Shown one piece after another: positions 40,404 through 50,917 of a stretch of 64,000 nucleotides of DNA. This stretch comes from Bacteriovoracales bacterium. GTDB lineage: Bacteria; Bdellovibrionota; Bacteriovoracia; Bacteriovoracales; Bacteriovoracaceae. Position 1 is the first letter of the stretch; every line of letters begins with the position of its first letter. The stretch lies in the NCBI GenBank assembly GCA_028346125.1, contig JAOMEV010000001.1, forward strand, positions 124,001 through 188,000, written 5' to 3'. The translations under genes and the position numbers were made by a program. Under the pieces are notes generated by a model. That model searched no databases. It was not told the origin of the DNA and saw nothing but the letters and a program-made list of their open reading frames with translations.

Positions 40404-40985
40404 ATGGCCGAAAAAAAAACTACAAATCGAACCTTTTTTTCATATGTAATAGATTATGATTCGGTAAAACCCCAAAAATCACCAGGTTTTTCTTATGAGA
40501 TAAAAAGGCTATTGGCCTGTGTGGTTGATTACAATAGCAATACAATTATTGATAAATACAGTAAAGAACTGACGTCAAAAGAGACATGTATAGAAGACTT
40601 GTATAAAGGACTCAACGGGTTTTATAAAAAGCATGAAGAGACTCTTATTTTTCATAGGAAGCCATTTCTGGTCAATAAATATTTTAACTATGTCCTTATT
40701 AAGTCTTTTTTGAATACTGAGCTGATAAAAGACGAGGATGATTTTGTGTTTTCTCTGGATTGTTTTGATATTTTTGATATCTACAAAATTTACTCTTTTT
40801 GTAAGACGGGAAAAGTTGTTGAAACAGATTTGGAGACTATGCTAGGTGATTTTGGAATCGTTGCCCAGGAGTCTGGGACTGAATACTTTGATCTCGTCAA
40901 CAGTTCGAGGTTAAGTGTCCAGATGATGAAGAAGATAGGGTTGATATTTATCATGAGTGATATGGGTGGGTCTACGTCGCTTTAA
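40404..40985 (+). CDS. Hypothetical protein
   Basis: 193-aa ORF with AAAGGAAAAACC upstream of ATG. Confidence 0.6.
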   Translation: MAEKKTTNRTFFSYVIDYDSVKPQKSPGFSYEIKRLLACVVDYNSNTIIDKYSKELTSKETCIEDLYKGLNGFYKKHEETLIFHRKPFLVNKYFNYVLIKSFLNTELIKDEDDFVFSLDCFDIFDIYKIYSFCKTGKVVETDLETMLGDFGIVAQESGTEYFDLVNSSRLSVQMMKKIGLIFIMSDMGGSTSL

Positions 40986-40987
40986 CG

Positions 40988-41398
40988 CTAGTTGAGAAGG
41001 TCTTTTTCTTCTTTGAGTATTCTTTCCCAAATTTGGTAATATTGCTTGAAGTCAATTTTTTCGCTTATGCTTTCATCTTCAAGTCTTAGGGCATTTGTTT
41101 TAAAGATAGGTATAATATAGTCCAAAATCCCTTGGAACTTATCTTCAATTTTGTCCCACGATGTTCCTTGGGACTTAAGTAACTTTATATTTTCCCTTAT
41201 TATTTTCTCAAACTCATCAAGGTGGCTATTTTGTAACCTCGGAATTTTAATGAATTTTTTATCTCCAGACTCCTCATATTCGAGAGGGATTTTTTGGGAT
41301 ACTGTGTTGTAGATATTTGCTATAGCACTTTCAAAAGAAAGCTTTTTAAATTGAAGGACATTATCTTGAGAGTTTTCGTTTTGTGTTTGCTCGGACAT
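40988..41398 (-). CDS. Hypothetical protein
   Basis: 136-aa acidic ORF, convergent to previous. Confidence 0.55.
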   Translation of the reverse strand: MSEQTQNENSQDNVLQFKKLSFESAIANIYNTVSQKIPLEYEESGDKKFIKIPRLQNSHLDEFEKIIRENIKLLKSQGTSWDKIEDKFQGILDYIIPIFKTNALRLEDESISEKIDFKQYYQIWERILKEEKDLLN

Positions 41399-41495
41399 AT
41401 AAGACCATCCACTGTAGTTTAGCGAGAATATACTACAGTTTTAGTTTATTGCCATTAACTTTTTGGTGGTTAAGTATTTAAAATTAGGCAGGTCT

Positions 41496-41750
41496 TCAAA
41501 CTAGTTTACTTGTATCCCATCTTAACCTTCCCTCTGTTGAATCAAAAGGGACAACTATTGAAAGAGTAGATTCATAAGCAAACTCAAAGGGCTCAAGCTC
41601 AATTTTCCTTTTTTGAGTTTTCGCTTTTCCTTCTTTTTCAATCCAAAATATCTGAGTATTTTTTTTTAGTAAAAAAATAAACCCTTGGACTCTTTTATTT
41701 TTTTCATCGCAAATATTAGAAATTGTTTCTATCAGTTCCTGTTTCTTCAT
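41496..41750 (-). CDS. Small hypothetical protein
   Basis: 84-aa ORF, coding-like. Confidence 0.45.
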   Translation of the reverse strand: MKKQELIETISNICDEKNKRVQGFIFLLKKNTQIFWIEKEGKAKTQKRKIELEPFEFAYESTLSIVVPFDSTEGRLRWDTSKLV

Positions 41751-41959
41751 ATTGGCTCTTTTGTTTCTGATTGAATTCTATACTTATTTAACGGAATAAA
41801 GCGTTTTTAGTTTATAGCATCTATGCTTTTTTTTAATATTAAAGCCTTATGGTCATGATTTAAAAAAGTAATATAAATAAAATTTATTCCCTCGGTTTTT
41901 AAAAATGGGTAAATTTGCCAAATATAATTGTTATCAAACATATGGGATAATATGTTTCT

Positions 41960-42337
41960 ATGGAAAACAAAGATAAAACGATTTTGATAATAGATGATTC
42001 ACCCTCACACAGGCTTCTTTTAAAAACTTATCTAAAAGGTTTCAATATATTGGAAGCTGAAAATGGTATTGAGGCTTTGAAGGTTCTTGAAGATAATAAA
42101 GTTGATCTTATCGTTTGTGATTTCGAAATGCCCGAAATGAATGGCCCGGAATTTGTAAATGAAATTGAAAAAGTAGAGAGCTATAGAAAAATTCCCTTTA
42201 TTATGTGCTCTGCAAATAAAATTGATTCTAAATATCTTAAAAACTTCGAAAAAAATAGAGTTATTACTGAATGGATTGAAAAGTCGATTAAAAGTAATGA
42301 ATTAAAAAGAATAGTTTATAACATCTTAGATGCTTAA
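41960..42337 (+). CDS. Single-domain response regulator (receiver)
   Basis: ILIIDDSPSHRLLLKTYL, LIVCDFEMPEMNGPEFV, FIMCSANK, IEKSI. Confidence 0.9.
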   Translation: MENKDKTILIIDDSPSHRLLLKTYLKGFNILEAENGIEALKVLEDNKVDLIVCDFEMPEMNGPEFVNEIEKVESYRKIPFIMCSANKIDSKYLKNFEKNRVITEWIEKSIKSNELKRIVYNILDA

Positions 42338-42435
42338 TATCCTTTTTTTCTTGTTCTAAATAAAATCTAAATACTTCCATGAACCTTCCGAATAAAGCTC
42401 TATAATTTCAAGAAATTCCAAAAAGGACGAATTTA

Positions 42436-43785
42436 ATGAATAAGCAGTTAAATATTTTTATTTTTTTATTCCTTTTTGTTAGCTGCAAAAAAAGTCCTGT
42501 CAATAGCTTTATTTATGGGACTTGGGTGGAACCACTTAGTGGTGAAAAAGTGGAATTTAAAAAAAATAAAACGTTAAGTTGGTTTGGAAAAAAAGGAATT
42601 TTTAATATCGTAAGGTCTGATGGTAACTGTTTCGGCTTATGCAGACAGGGATATATAGACATTAATATAAATGGTACGAGGTTTAGGAGTAGTGCATTTT
42701 ATAAATATTTTAAAAAACCTATTTTAAAAATGGATTTTTTTAATTTAAAAATAGAAAATGATAAAAGTTTATTTCAAGGGAAAAAAATAAATTATTTTAC
42801 TCTCGTTAAAAAAGAAAATGACGAATCGGTTTATTTTAGTGAGCCTCTTCTAGAAAAGATGGACAAAGGTCTTGAGTTTTATAATTCAGGGGAAATTTAT
42901 TATCACAAGGATCAATATATAAGTAAAATAAAGGATGGTGTTACAACCAAAACTTTTAGATTAGATTCTCTATCTAAAAAATGGAAACGTGTTAAGCTCA
43001 GTGAAAAGATTGGAGACATTAATACAGTAGTCATTGGAAAAGAAGTCCTTGTCATAAGAGAGCACGGTAATTTTCGAAGATTTAAGTACTCTCTGGATGG
43101 TGGTCATGAGTGGAGAGAAATACCTCATTTTGGGTTGGAAAGAGAAAAAAATGAATCTGTTTACGAAGTTCAGAAAGTACTGACTCTTGATAAAAATTTA
43201 TATTTCGTTTTAAGGTCTGAAGTCATTGAAAGAGGTGTGAGGTATTTCAATCTCAAATTATTGCACTTAAACTTGGAAAATAACTTTTCTCCAAGAGTAG
43301 TTTGGTCGAATAGGACTAAAAATTATAAAGATATGATTTTTGAATCAATTCAAGATAATAAAGAACTGTTAGTTTTAACTAAGGAAAAATATATTGAGCG
43401 TTCTCAGGATTTTGGTATAAGTTGGATTAAGCTGAAGCATAAAGATATGGAAGAACTTCTTAAAAAACCTTTTGAAGTGAAGGTTTCAAATAGTGAGCTT
43501 GTTATTATCAAAAAAAATACCGTAGATCAAAAAGTCTATTGGTATAATGGAGCAAAGGAAAATTGGACAACATTCTCAACTACTTTAAAAAACAATTTGA
43601 GACCTGGTGCTGGTTTTATTTGGACAGTTAATGAAAATGGAGAGCTTGTAAAGATTAATAGAGACGGTATCGAGTTTACATTAGGGAAAAGTAGGCTGTT
43701 TAATTATGATGAACCTATTACAGTATTCCCTTTTCAAGATGATATTTTTGTTAATGCCTACACATTTTTTCGGGTTAAGAAATAA
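42436..43785 (+). CDS. Lipoprotein with BNR/Asp-box-like repeats
   Basis: FLFLFVSCKKS lipobox; YSLDGGHEWREI and RSQDFGISWIKL Asp-box-like motifs. Confidence 0.65.
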   Translation: MNKQLNIFIFLFLFVSCKKSPVNSFIYGTWVEPLSGEKVEFKKNKTLSWFGKKGIFNIVRSDGNCFGLCRQGYIDININGTRFRSSAFYKYFKKPILKMDFFNLKIENDKSLFQGKKINYFTLVKKENDESVYFSEPLLEKMDKGLEFYNSGEIYYHKDQYISKIKDGVTTKTFRLDSLSKKWKRVKLSEKIGDINTVVIGKEVLVIREHGNFRRFKYSLDGGHEWREIPHFGLEREKNESVYEVQKVLTLDKNLYFVLRSEVIERGVRYFNLKLLHLNLENNFSPRVVWSNRTKNYKDMIFESIQDNKELLVLTKEKYIERSQDFGISWIKLKHKDMEELLKKPFEVKVSNSELVIIKKNTVDQKVYWYNGAKENWTTFSTTLKNNLRPGAGFIWTVNENGELVKINRDGIEFTLGKSRLFNYDEPITVFPFQDDIFVNAYTFFRVKK

Positions 43786-43787
43786 AG

Positions 43788-45116
43788 CTATTTTTTTGGT
43801 ATTTCAAGCTTAATAGGCATTTCATTTTTGCTTAGGGCAATGCTTATTAGGTAGTCGTATTGCTCAATAAAGGCCTTGTGAATCTCCGGAATTGAAATAA
43901 GGTAGAAATTTTCAAAGTTTTTGTAAAATGCGGCATTTGTTAAATTACCGGCCCCAGTAAAAATGGTCCCATTCGCATTCGCATTCGGTTTTGTAAAAAT
44001 CATGAACTTGTTATGTTGGAGCTGTAAGGATTTTGGTTGCTCGATGTTATCCATAAATGTTTCAATAAACTTAATTTCAAGGCCCATTTCCTTTAATTTC
44101 ATAAGCTTTTTATATTCGTAAAGAGTATTTCTACCAAAGTCCTGGTTATAAATACCAGCCCAGTGGAGATCATCATCTACAATGATAGAGACTTTAAAGT
44201 CTGGCCTTTTAAGGTTTCTATCAATCATTTTTATTATACTTGTATTTGAAAAGCGATGGGCCGCCATCTTAACATTTATAGAGTTATCAAACTCTGAATG
44301 GAGGAACTTCGTGGCCTTCCTGCCTTCTCCAGGAATGAAGAAAACTTTGATGTCATCTTCCTCTGGAGATTTTATTTTTTTTCTACAACTCTTAATAAAG
44401 TGTGCGAAGGTTGATTTAGAATCTTCATAGTTCAATAACCCATCTCTTAGGCAAATATGAGATTGGGCGAAGTAGCTATTAATATTAGTTGTCACAAAGT
44501 GCCAATTTTCATGGTGTGTAGTTGTACCGCTTGACATGTTTCCACTACTAAAAATCAAACGGACTTTATCTTTTGAGTTCGGGTTAATTATTACCAATTT
44601 GTTGTGAGCAAAGCCTGTTTTGTTAAAACCTTCTCCCTTATGGCCCCCAGTGAGTATTACAGGCACAGAAGAGTTATTACTTTTTGCACATTCTTTTAGG
44701 TCTAAAATCCTCCTCATCCTGTGCTTATCATTATTCTTATCAACGATAAGAGTTAATTTGACGTTTCTTTTTTTAATCGCTGAACATAATGATCTAATGA
44801 CGGAGCTTTTTGAAAAAGAGAGGTAGGCCATGAAAATTTCTTTTGTTTCTGGATCTTTAATCCATTTAAGAATTTTTTCATGAGGAGTACCTTGTTGTTT
44901 ATTTACCGCTCTTGCGTCAGTTGGTGTACAGTAAGCATTTTCTTTCTTGTTTAAAACCTCCTCTCCTAAGAGGTTTAAGATTGGGGCCTCGTAAAAATAC
45001 TTTTTACAAATGGGGTTTGTAAAAAGGACCTCATATTTGAATGGTGAATAGTCTTTGATACTAATCGCAAATGAGTTAAAAGGCAGTAAGAGGAGGAGAA
45101 GGATACGAAAAATCAT
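43788..45116 (-). CDS. Secreted phospholipase D-like (HKD superfamily) protein
   Basis: Signal peptide; two HxK motifs in context: AHNKLVIINPNSKDKVRLIFSSGNMS and QHNKFMIFTKPNANANGTIFTGAGNLT. Confidence 0.75.
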   Translation of the reverse strand: MIFRILLLLLLPFNSFAISIKDYSPFKYEVLFTNPICKKYFYEAPILNLLGEEVLNKKENAYCTPTDARAVNKQQGTPHEKILKWIKDPETKEIFMAYLSFSKSSVIRSLCSAIKKRNVKLTLIVDKNNDKHRMRRILDLKECAKSNNSSVPVILTGGHKGEGFNKTGFAHNKLVIINPNSKDKVRLIFSSGNMSSGTTTHHENWHFVTTNINSYFAQSHICLRDGLLNYEDSKSTFAHFIKSCRKKIKSPEEDDIKVFFIPGEGRKATKFLHSEFDNSINVKMAAHRFSNTSIIKMIDRNLKRPDFKVSIIVDDDLHWAGIYNQDFGRNTLYEYKKLMKLKEMGLEIKFIETFMDNIEQPKSLQLQHNKFMIFTKPNANANGTIFTGAGNLTNAAFYKNFENFYLISIPEIHKAFIEQYDYLISIALSKNEMPIKLEIPKK

Positions 45117-45234
45117 TTTTTTACCGAGGTTTTTAGATATTCACTGAGAGAAAACTAGGCCAAGTCTCAAAATTTAGATAGGCCATTTTTTAAATTTTTT
45201 CCACTGGTCAGTTATTATATTTAATAAAAAGTTT

Positions 45235-45756
45235 TTAGTTTTCACCAAATGTGTACGCAGGTTCTTCGCCATTCCTAGAGACCACGCTCCAAAAAGTATG
45301 ATCACCTAATTCTGGGACTTTTAATTGAAATACCCAATATTTGTAAGGGTTAAGGCCAAGTTCCTTTTCAACATTATTGATACTAACTAGTGTAAATGAC
45401 GTATTTTTTAATTCAAAAAGGTACGATAGCAATGTCTTACCATAGCTATGGATATCTTCACTTATATCCTTTGAAGATTGTTCATAGGCCCTTTCATAAA
45501 CAATATCGAGAGGAGTTTCATTTCCTTCGTCGTAATCAGATAGGAGGCTTTGTGTTGCTTTTTTTACGGCAGAGAGAAAGCTAACTTTATTATCAAGTCC
45601 TTTTTGCTTAATGGAGTCTTCCTCATCAAGAATGATAAGATGAAGCTCTTGCTTGGGCTCATGAGATTCCATGTAGGGAGATTCACTTGAAAAAGCGAAA
45701 TTCCAAGAGTTGAAAATAAAAAACAAAAGATAAAACAACAATTTTAAAAAGTTCAT
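45235..45756 (-). CDS. Secreted hypothetical protein
   Basis: Signal peptide MNFLKLLFYLLFFIFNSWNFAFS. Confidence 0.6.
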   Translation of the reverse strand: MNFLKLLFYLLFFIFNSWNFAFSSESPYMESHEPKQELHLIILDEEDSIKQKGLDNKVSFLSAVKKATQSLLSDYDEGNETPLDIVYERAYEQSSKDISEDIHSYGKTLLSYLFELKNTSFTLVSINNVEKELGLNPYKYWVFQLKVPELGDHTFWSVVSRNGEEPAYTFGEN

Positions 45757-46220
45757 CTTGCTGGCCTCCGGCTCATGCTCGAATTGAAAGTAACTAAAAT
45801 TTAAATTTTAACTACAATTCAGGCACGCATAGACGCGGTGTAGACCTTCTAGAATAGATTTAGGATATTTAGCCTAAAATGAGGAAAAAGAATAGAGAAA
45901 ATTAATAATAATAGCGCATTTTGTTGATAAATTGCCACGTAACAATATAAGCTGCCGAAATTAAAAGGAAAGCTTCTTATTATAATAATTACAATACTTT
46001 TTATGGGGAAAGCTAAAGAAATGAGGTTTGTCCCCTACTAATTAAATTAAGTTCGTAGATTTCTTCAAGGTTCATTATTTAATTATATTGAAGCTTTCGT
46101 ATTTAAGTACCTGAAATTAAAGGAAAAATTTAAAGGCTAAATTAATTTAGTTTTATCTTATTTTTTAAAATAACTTAATAAAATGCTAAAATATATACTG
46201 TTAGGTAACGATAGGGTTTT

Positions 46221-46454
46221 ATGGGAAATATCAAAAATTATTCAAGAGCTTTGATTGACCTCGTCCTAGGCTTTTTCTACCTTCTTTGGGTTGTTTACTA
46301 CTGTTATTTTCATGATTTTGAATTTTTTAAAAAGGGTGAGTCTTTATTGACCAAGGCTGAGATACTTGAAATAGAATCCGGTAATTTGTTACTTACAAAA
46401 AAAACAAGTATTGAGCATAAAGAGAATAATTCCAAAAATATGCTTTTGCATTGA
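46221..46454 (+). CDS. Small single-TM hypothetical protein
   Basis: LIDLVLGFFYLLWVVYYCYF hydrophobic helix. Confidence 0.4.
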   Translation: MGNIKNYSRALIDLVLGFFYLLWVVYYCYFHDFEFFKKGESLLTKAEILEIESGNLLLTKKTSIEHKENNSKNMLLH

Positions 46455-46455
46455 C

Positions 46456-47718
46456 CTAATAGTAGGCCCTACACTTTCTTCTAGACCGAACTTTACTTTC
46501 ACCCCACCTTTTTTTTAAAGGGTCGTGGGGGTTCGCCGACATTAGGTTTCTTTTTAACCTGTAATAGGCCTGCCCCAAGCTAAGATTAATATTTTCGATT
46601 TTTAGAGGACAAAAGTCGAATAGACTTTTTGATAGTTTATTTTTACTTTCAAATGTTTCTTCCATCAAGGCATTTATATCTGAGGATAAATTATCTTTTT
46701 GCATGGAATCCCACGTATAAAAAAGGTGGTTATAATTTTTGGTTATTATAAAATCCAACATGGGTGTTGAGTGTATGTCATACTCGTTATAGTTGAGGCA
46801 TTTCTTTTTGACCTTTAAAAAAGATATCGCCTCTTTTACAGCATCTATTCTTTGGTTCAGCAAATCACACAAGTGATTAATTTTTCTTTTGAGGACTACT
46901 TCAGGCCTCTCAATCTTTTTTTGGGTGTTTTTTTGGACATATTCTAAGAACTTTCTCTCTCCCCATTCTCTTGCTTTTTTCGATTGATCTTTCCAGTGGC
47001 CAGCAAGGTGTGGACCTCTCTTTTTTCTTAAATAGTTGGGCCAAATGAATCTTCTAAAACCTCTCAAGCTATTTTGAGGAGAATAGAGGGAGTCTTGCAT
47101 TTTCTTTATTGTCAAATTTACTTCTTTTCCTTTTCCTTTGAAGTATAATTCATTTAGCCGCTTTATTCTTTGTGAAGAGTATATAAAGTCAAAGGTTCCA
47201 TTTGGATTTACCTTCTTAATCGCCATAGCATGGGCCAAAGTTTTTCTTCCTTCTTTTGTTTTTAGTTGAAATATATAAAGGTCACCAGGCCTTATTTGAT
47301 TAATATGAATGGGGTAGGTATCATTTTTTCCAAGATGATAGGTCCCTGCAATCCTTCCTATATAGTTTACAAACTTTCTAAATCTATGTTCTGGCTTCAC
47401 ATAATTATAAATTTTAGTTCTGTTATTTAAGGCTGGATAAGGCCTTTTCCCAGGACGAACAATGGCAAATGGAAGTTTATTCTGTAATGAAAAAATCGCC
47501 CTGAAAGTATATATAGCGTCTGCACAATCATTTTGAATTCCATAAAAAGGACTTTCTTTATTTACAAAGATATCTTCATTCAACTTGGTGCTTGAAAACC
47601 ACTCAGAATATTTTCTTTCCCAATTCTCGTTCCACTTTTCCGTGTCTTGCCAGATTTGTCCAAGAGCAATATTGAGATTAAACAAAATAACAATCCAGAC
47701 ATAAATAAATGTGTTGAT
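46456..47718 (-). CDS. Putative secreted NlpC/P60- or papain-like cysteine peptidase-fold protein; start codon uncertain
   Basis: NDCADAIYTFRAIF...RPGDLYIFQL...LAHAMAIKKV (Cys/His arrangement). Frame continues upstream of the listed ORF to give INTFIYVWIVILFNLNIALGQ, a signal peptide, with AGGAG 6 nt before ATC at 47718. Confidence 0.5.
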   Translation of the reverse strand: MNTFIYVWIVILFNLNIALGQIWQDTEKWNENWERKYSEWFSSTKLNEDIFVNKESPFYGIQNDCADAIYTFRAIFSLQNKLPFAIVRPGKRPYPALNNRTKIYNYVKPEHRFRKFVNYIGRIAGTYHLGKNDTYPIHINQIRPGDLYIFQLKTKEGRKTLAHAMAIKKVNPNGTFDFIYSSQRIKRLNELYFKGKGKEVNLTIKKMQDSLYSPQNSLRGFRRFIWPNYLRKKRGPHLAGHWKDQSKKAREWGERKFLEYVQKNTQKKIERPEVVLKRKINHLCDLLNQRIDAVKEAISFLKVKKKCLNYNEYDIHSTPMLDFIITKNYNHLFYTWDSMQKDNLSSDINALMEETFESKNKLSKSLFDFCPLKIENINLSLGQAYYRLKRNLMSANPHDPLKKRWGESKVRSRRKCRAYY

Positions 47719-47973
47719 AGCTTTCTCCTCAGGGAAAGAAGATTTTCATTCTAATCGGATAGTTTCTTTTTATTGTAATAAAAAAAATATAATAACTATT
47801 TAGGTTATGTTTTCCTAACTGGAGGGCCATTTGGTAAATTAAATTTATTGTTTTATGACCATTCAAGAATTATATAATTCTTTCAAAATATTAGTATCTT
47901 TCAAGTTAAGTTGACTATTTCTGCTATAACCCTAAGTAATTTAACAAATTTTATCTATTTATGGATGGTCGAA

Positions 47974-49539
47974 ATGTACATCAAAAAATCAAAGATTGCT
48001 CTTGGGTTTATCCTTATTTACTTTTTAATGATGGGGTTATCTCGTCCGGTTCATTCTGGTGAAATAAGTGATATAAAAACTCAGCATGAAGTTTCAAACT
48101 TTATTAATTATACCAGTCATAAACAATTAGAAAAATTTATCAATAAATTACAAAAAAAGTCTGATCAAATCAAAGTACTTTCATATGGGAAAAGCTTACA
48201 AGGGAGAAATCTCCCCATCGTGATTTTTAGCAAAGAGGGGATTAAAACGCCTCATGAGGCCCATTTAACAAAGAGACCAATTATACTACTTGGAGCAAAC
48301 ATCCATGGGGATGAAAGAACTCTTAGAGAGTCTTCTTTACTTCTCATGCGTGAACTCGCAATAAAAGGATCAAAGTTAAACTCCTTTTTGAATGAAATTA
48401 TTGTTATTTTTACTCCCACTTTAAACCCAGATGGGTTTGAAGCATCTAAGAAGGGTACCCGAAGGAACTCTTTAGGGATTGATATGAATAGGGACTATAT
48501 GAAACTTGAACAAATGTCCTTAATTCACTTTGTTCAAAAAGTACTTCAAAAATGGAAACCTCACCTATGGGTTGATGGACATAATGGCGGGCGATTCCCT
48601 TATCATATCTCTTATCTTTGCTCTTCTAATGCTGCTGTTAATAAGGAAATTCTTGGCTTTTGTGACAATAAACTCCTGCCTTTTATTAATAAAGATCTCA
48701 AAAGAAAAAAATATCGATCTTTTTATTATAAAAAAGGAAATAAAACAGAATGGACTATCGGCGGTCATAAAACAAGAATAGGTAGGAATTATGGAGGCCT
48801 TTTAAATATAATAAGCGTATTATTTGAATCACCTAATTGGCAGTCTCACGAGATAGGTGCAAAAAGTGGCTTAGCTGCACTTAAATCTGTTATTAGATTT
48901 TCTTCTTTTCATAAAGATGAAATTTTAAATATTACAAAAAGGGCCAAAAGAGAAACTATTGATGAGGGACTAAAGGCGCGAGGAAATATAGTTGTAAAAA
49001 TGAAATATGAGGCCATGGAAAAGCCTGTGTCCTATTTAATTGGTGGTAAAAAAGTAGGATCCAAAAGAAAAATTATCAAAATAAAAAATGCAAAAATTAT
49101 TCGTAAAATTGTTCCAGTAAAGTTAAGACCAAGACCCTACGCTTATTTATTAAAACCTCAATTTAACCAATCAATAGATTTAATAAGGCGACATAATATT
49201 AAAGTAAATCAACTATCAAAAGATCAGGTTTTAAATGTAGATGTTTATAAACTGGACAAAATTACGTATAAACCTCTTTATGACCATAAGAAGGCCGTAA
49301 CTGTTACATTAGGAGAAACGTTAACCAAAGACGTATTTTTCCCAAAAGGCAGCTATTATCTCAAAACTGGACAAGAATTAGGAAAATTACTTGAACAACT
49401 TATGGAGCCAGAAACGAGTGATAATATTATTAAGTGGAATACAATGGACTTCGCCCTACCTAAAAAGGTAGGCACTAGTGACCATTTTGAAATACCAATC
49501 TACAAATTGCAGAAGCAATTAAAAGTAGGACGTGATTAA
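47974..49539 (+). CDS. Secreted M14-family zinc carboxypeptidase
   Basis: ILLGANIHGDERTLRES (HxxE), FTPTLNPDGFEAS, SLGIDMNRDYM, LWVDGHNGG; ATG at 47974 gives a signal peptide MYIKKSKIALGFILIYFLMMGLSRPVHSG. Confidence 0.85.
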   Translation: MYIKKSKIALGFILIYFLMMGLSRPVHSGEISDIKTQHEVSNFINYTSHKQLEKFINKLQKKSDQIKVLSYGKSLQGRNLPIVIFSKEGIKTPHEAHLTKRPIILLGANIHGDERTLRESSLLLMRELAIKGSKLNSFLNEIIVIFTPTLNPDGFEASKKGTRRNSLGIDMNRDYMKLEQMSLIHFVQKVLQKWKPHLWVDGHNGGRFPYHISYLCSSNAAVNKEILGFCDNKLLPFINKDLKRKKYRSFYYKKGNKTEWTIGGHKTRIGRNYGGLLNIISVLFESPNWQSHEIGAKSGLAALKSVIRFSSFHKDEILNITKRAKRETIDEGLKARGNIVVKMKYEAMEKPVSYLIGGKKVGSKRKIIKIKNAKIIRKIVPVKLRPRPYAYLLKPQFNQSIDLIRRHNIKVNQLSKDQVLNVDVYKLDKITYKPLYDHKKAVTVTLGETLTKDVFFPKGSYYLKTGQELGKLLEQLMEPETSDNIIKWNTMDFALPKKVGTSDHFEIPIYKLQKQLKVGRD

Positions 49540-49605
49540 TAAGAAACTAAGGAGAATTTTGGTATCTCTGTAAAATGTTTTAAAATATAAAATCTGATGC
49601 TATAT

Positions 49606-50112
49606 TTAGTTTTTGCTATAAATACCGAAAAGAAGCCGTTGGGATGATTCCTTACCGCCGTGGTTTTCAACCATTAAATGGATACCATACTTTTTGAAAA
49701 TTTCTAAGTCTACACCAACTCCTAAATTGTAACCAGGGTCCATTCTTGTTTCGAAGTTTGTTCCGTCTGAACTAAATCTACCTAAACCCAAGAAGCCTTC
49801 AACATATAAAAATGGTTGAACAATAGATTTTGTAATGTTGGCCAAAGGATAAACTGAAGTTCCAAGACCAAAGTCGCCTTGTTTGTAATTTGCTCCAAGG
49901 ATAAAGGCAAAAGTGCTTGACCAACGAAACACATTGCCATTTTGAAGACCCACTTTTATTAGGAATGGTGTCTCAGAAGCTGCTATTCCCCTTTTATTAC
50001 CAAGTGTTTCTAAGCCTCCAGAAAATTTTACTTGAAACTTTGAGAAGGCATTCATCGAGTAGCTTGCAATTAAGGCAAACAATATTAATCTTAATATTTT
50101 CTTTGTTTCCAT
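49606..50112 (-). CDS. Outer-membrane beta-barrel-like hypothetical protein
   Basis: Signal peptide and alternating aromatic/Gly strands. Confidence 0.6.
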   Translation of the reverse strand: METKKILRLILFALIASYSMNAFSKFQVKFSGGLETLGNKRGIAASETPFLIKVGLQNGNVFRWSSTFAFILGANYKQGDFGLGTSVYPLANITKSIVQPFLYVEGFLGLGRFSSDGTNFETRMDPGYNLGVGVDLEIFKKYGIHLMVENHGGKESSQRLLFGIYSKN

Positions 50113-50233
50113 AGCCCATTTATCGGTAAAAAATAAAAATATATAATTTTTTTTTACTTGAATAATTTAATTTTTTTTAAACTAAAACGAGTAGAAATGG
50201 TAATCCAAAAGTTAATGATTTAAAGGTAATATT

Positions 50234-50917
50234 ATGAAAAAAAATAAAATTATTATTTGTACCTTCTTGTTTTTAATACTTTCGAACTATTCATTTGCGC
50301 AAAATTTTAAAATCGTTACAGAAAATTTTCCACCTTACAATTATACAAAGAATGGGGTAGTTGAGGGATTCAGTACGAGTATTGTTAAAGCAGTATTAAA
50401 AGAAATTAAATTAACACCAGATAATGGTTTCGAAGTTTACCCTTGGGTAAGGGCCTTTGGAATGGCAAAGAATACTCAAAGGGTTTTAATCTTCTCAATG
50501 GGGAGAAATGAAAAAAGAGAAAAGATGTTTAAATGGATCGGCCCAATAGCACCTTCCAAATATTATCTTTTTTCCTTAACAGGTAGAAATAATATAAAAG
50601 TTAATAGTCTTAGTGATGCTAAAAAATTTAAAATTGGTACAGTGAGAGAAGATGTTCGTGAGCAATATCTTATTTCTAAAGGCTTTAAAAAAGGGAAAAA
50701 TATTTTCCCAAACTCCGATTACTTTCCTAACTTTTTAAAACTAAAGGCCAAAAGGATTGATCTCTGGGCAATGAATGAAATGACGGCCTTTTATCTTTTA
50801 AAAAACAAAGGCTTTAACCCAAATGAAGAAATTAAAAGAGTTTATTTCTTTAAAGAGATGTCTAAAAAAGGACTCTATATGGCCTTTAATTCAAAAACGG
50901 GTTTCAAAAGGTTGTAA
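50234..50917 (+). CDS. Periplasmic solute-binding protein (SBP_bac_3-like), apparently frameshifted near 3' end
   Basis: Signal peptide; FKIVTENFPPYNYTKNGVVEGFSTSIVKAVLKE. The conserved C-terminus FQKVVKSGEYDRLKSDFFN is encoded in another frame through 50961. Confidence 0.8.
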   Translation: MKKNKIIICTFLFLILSNYSFAQNFKIVTENFPPYNYTKNGVVEGFSTSIVKAVLKEIKLTPDNGFEVYPWVRAFGMAKNTQRVLIFSMGRNEKREKMFKWIGPIAPSKYYLFSLTGRNNIKVNSLSDAKKFKIGTVREDVREQYLISKGFKKGKNIFPNSDYFPNFLKLKAKRIDLWAMNEMTAFYLLKNKGFNPNEEIKRVYFFKEMSKKGLYMAFNSKTGFKRL

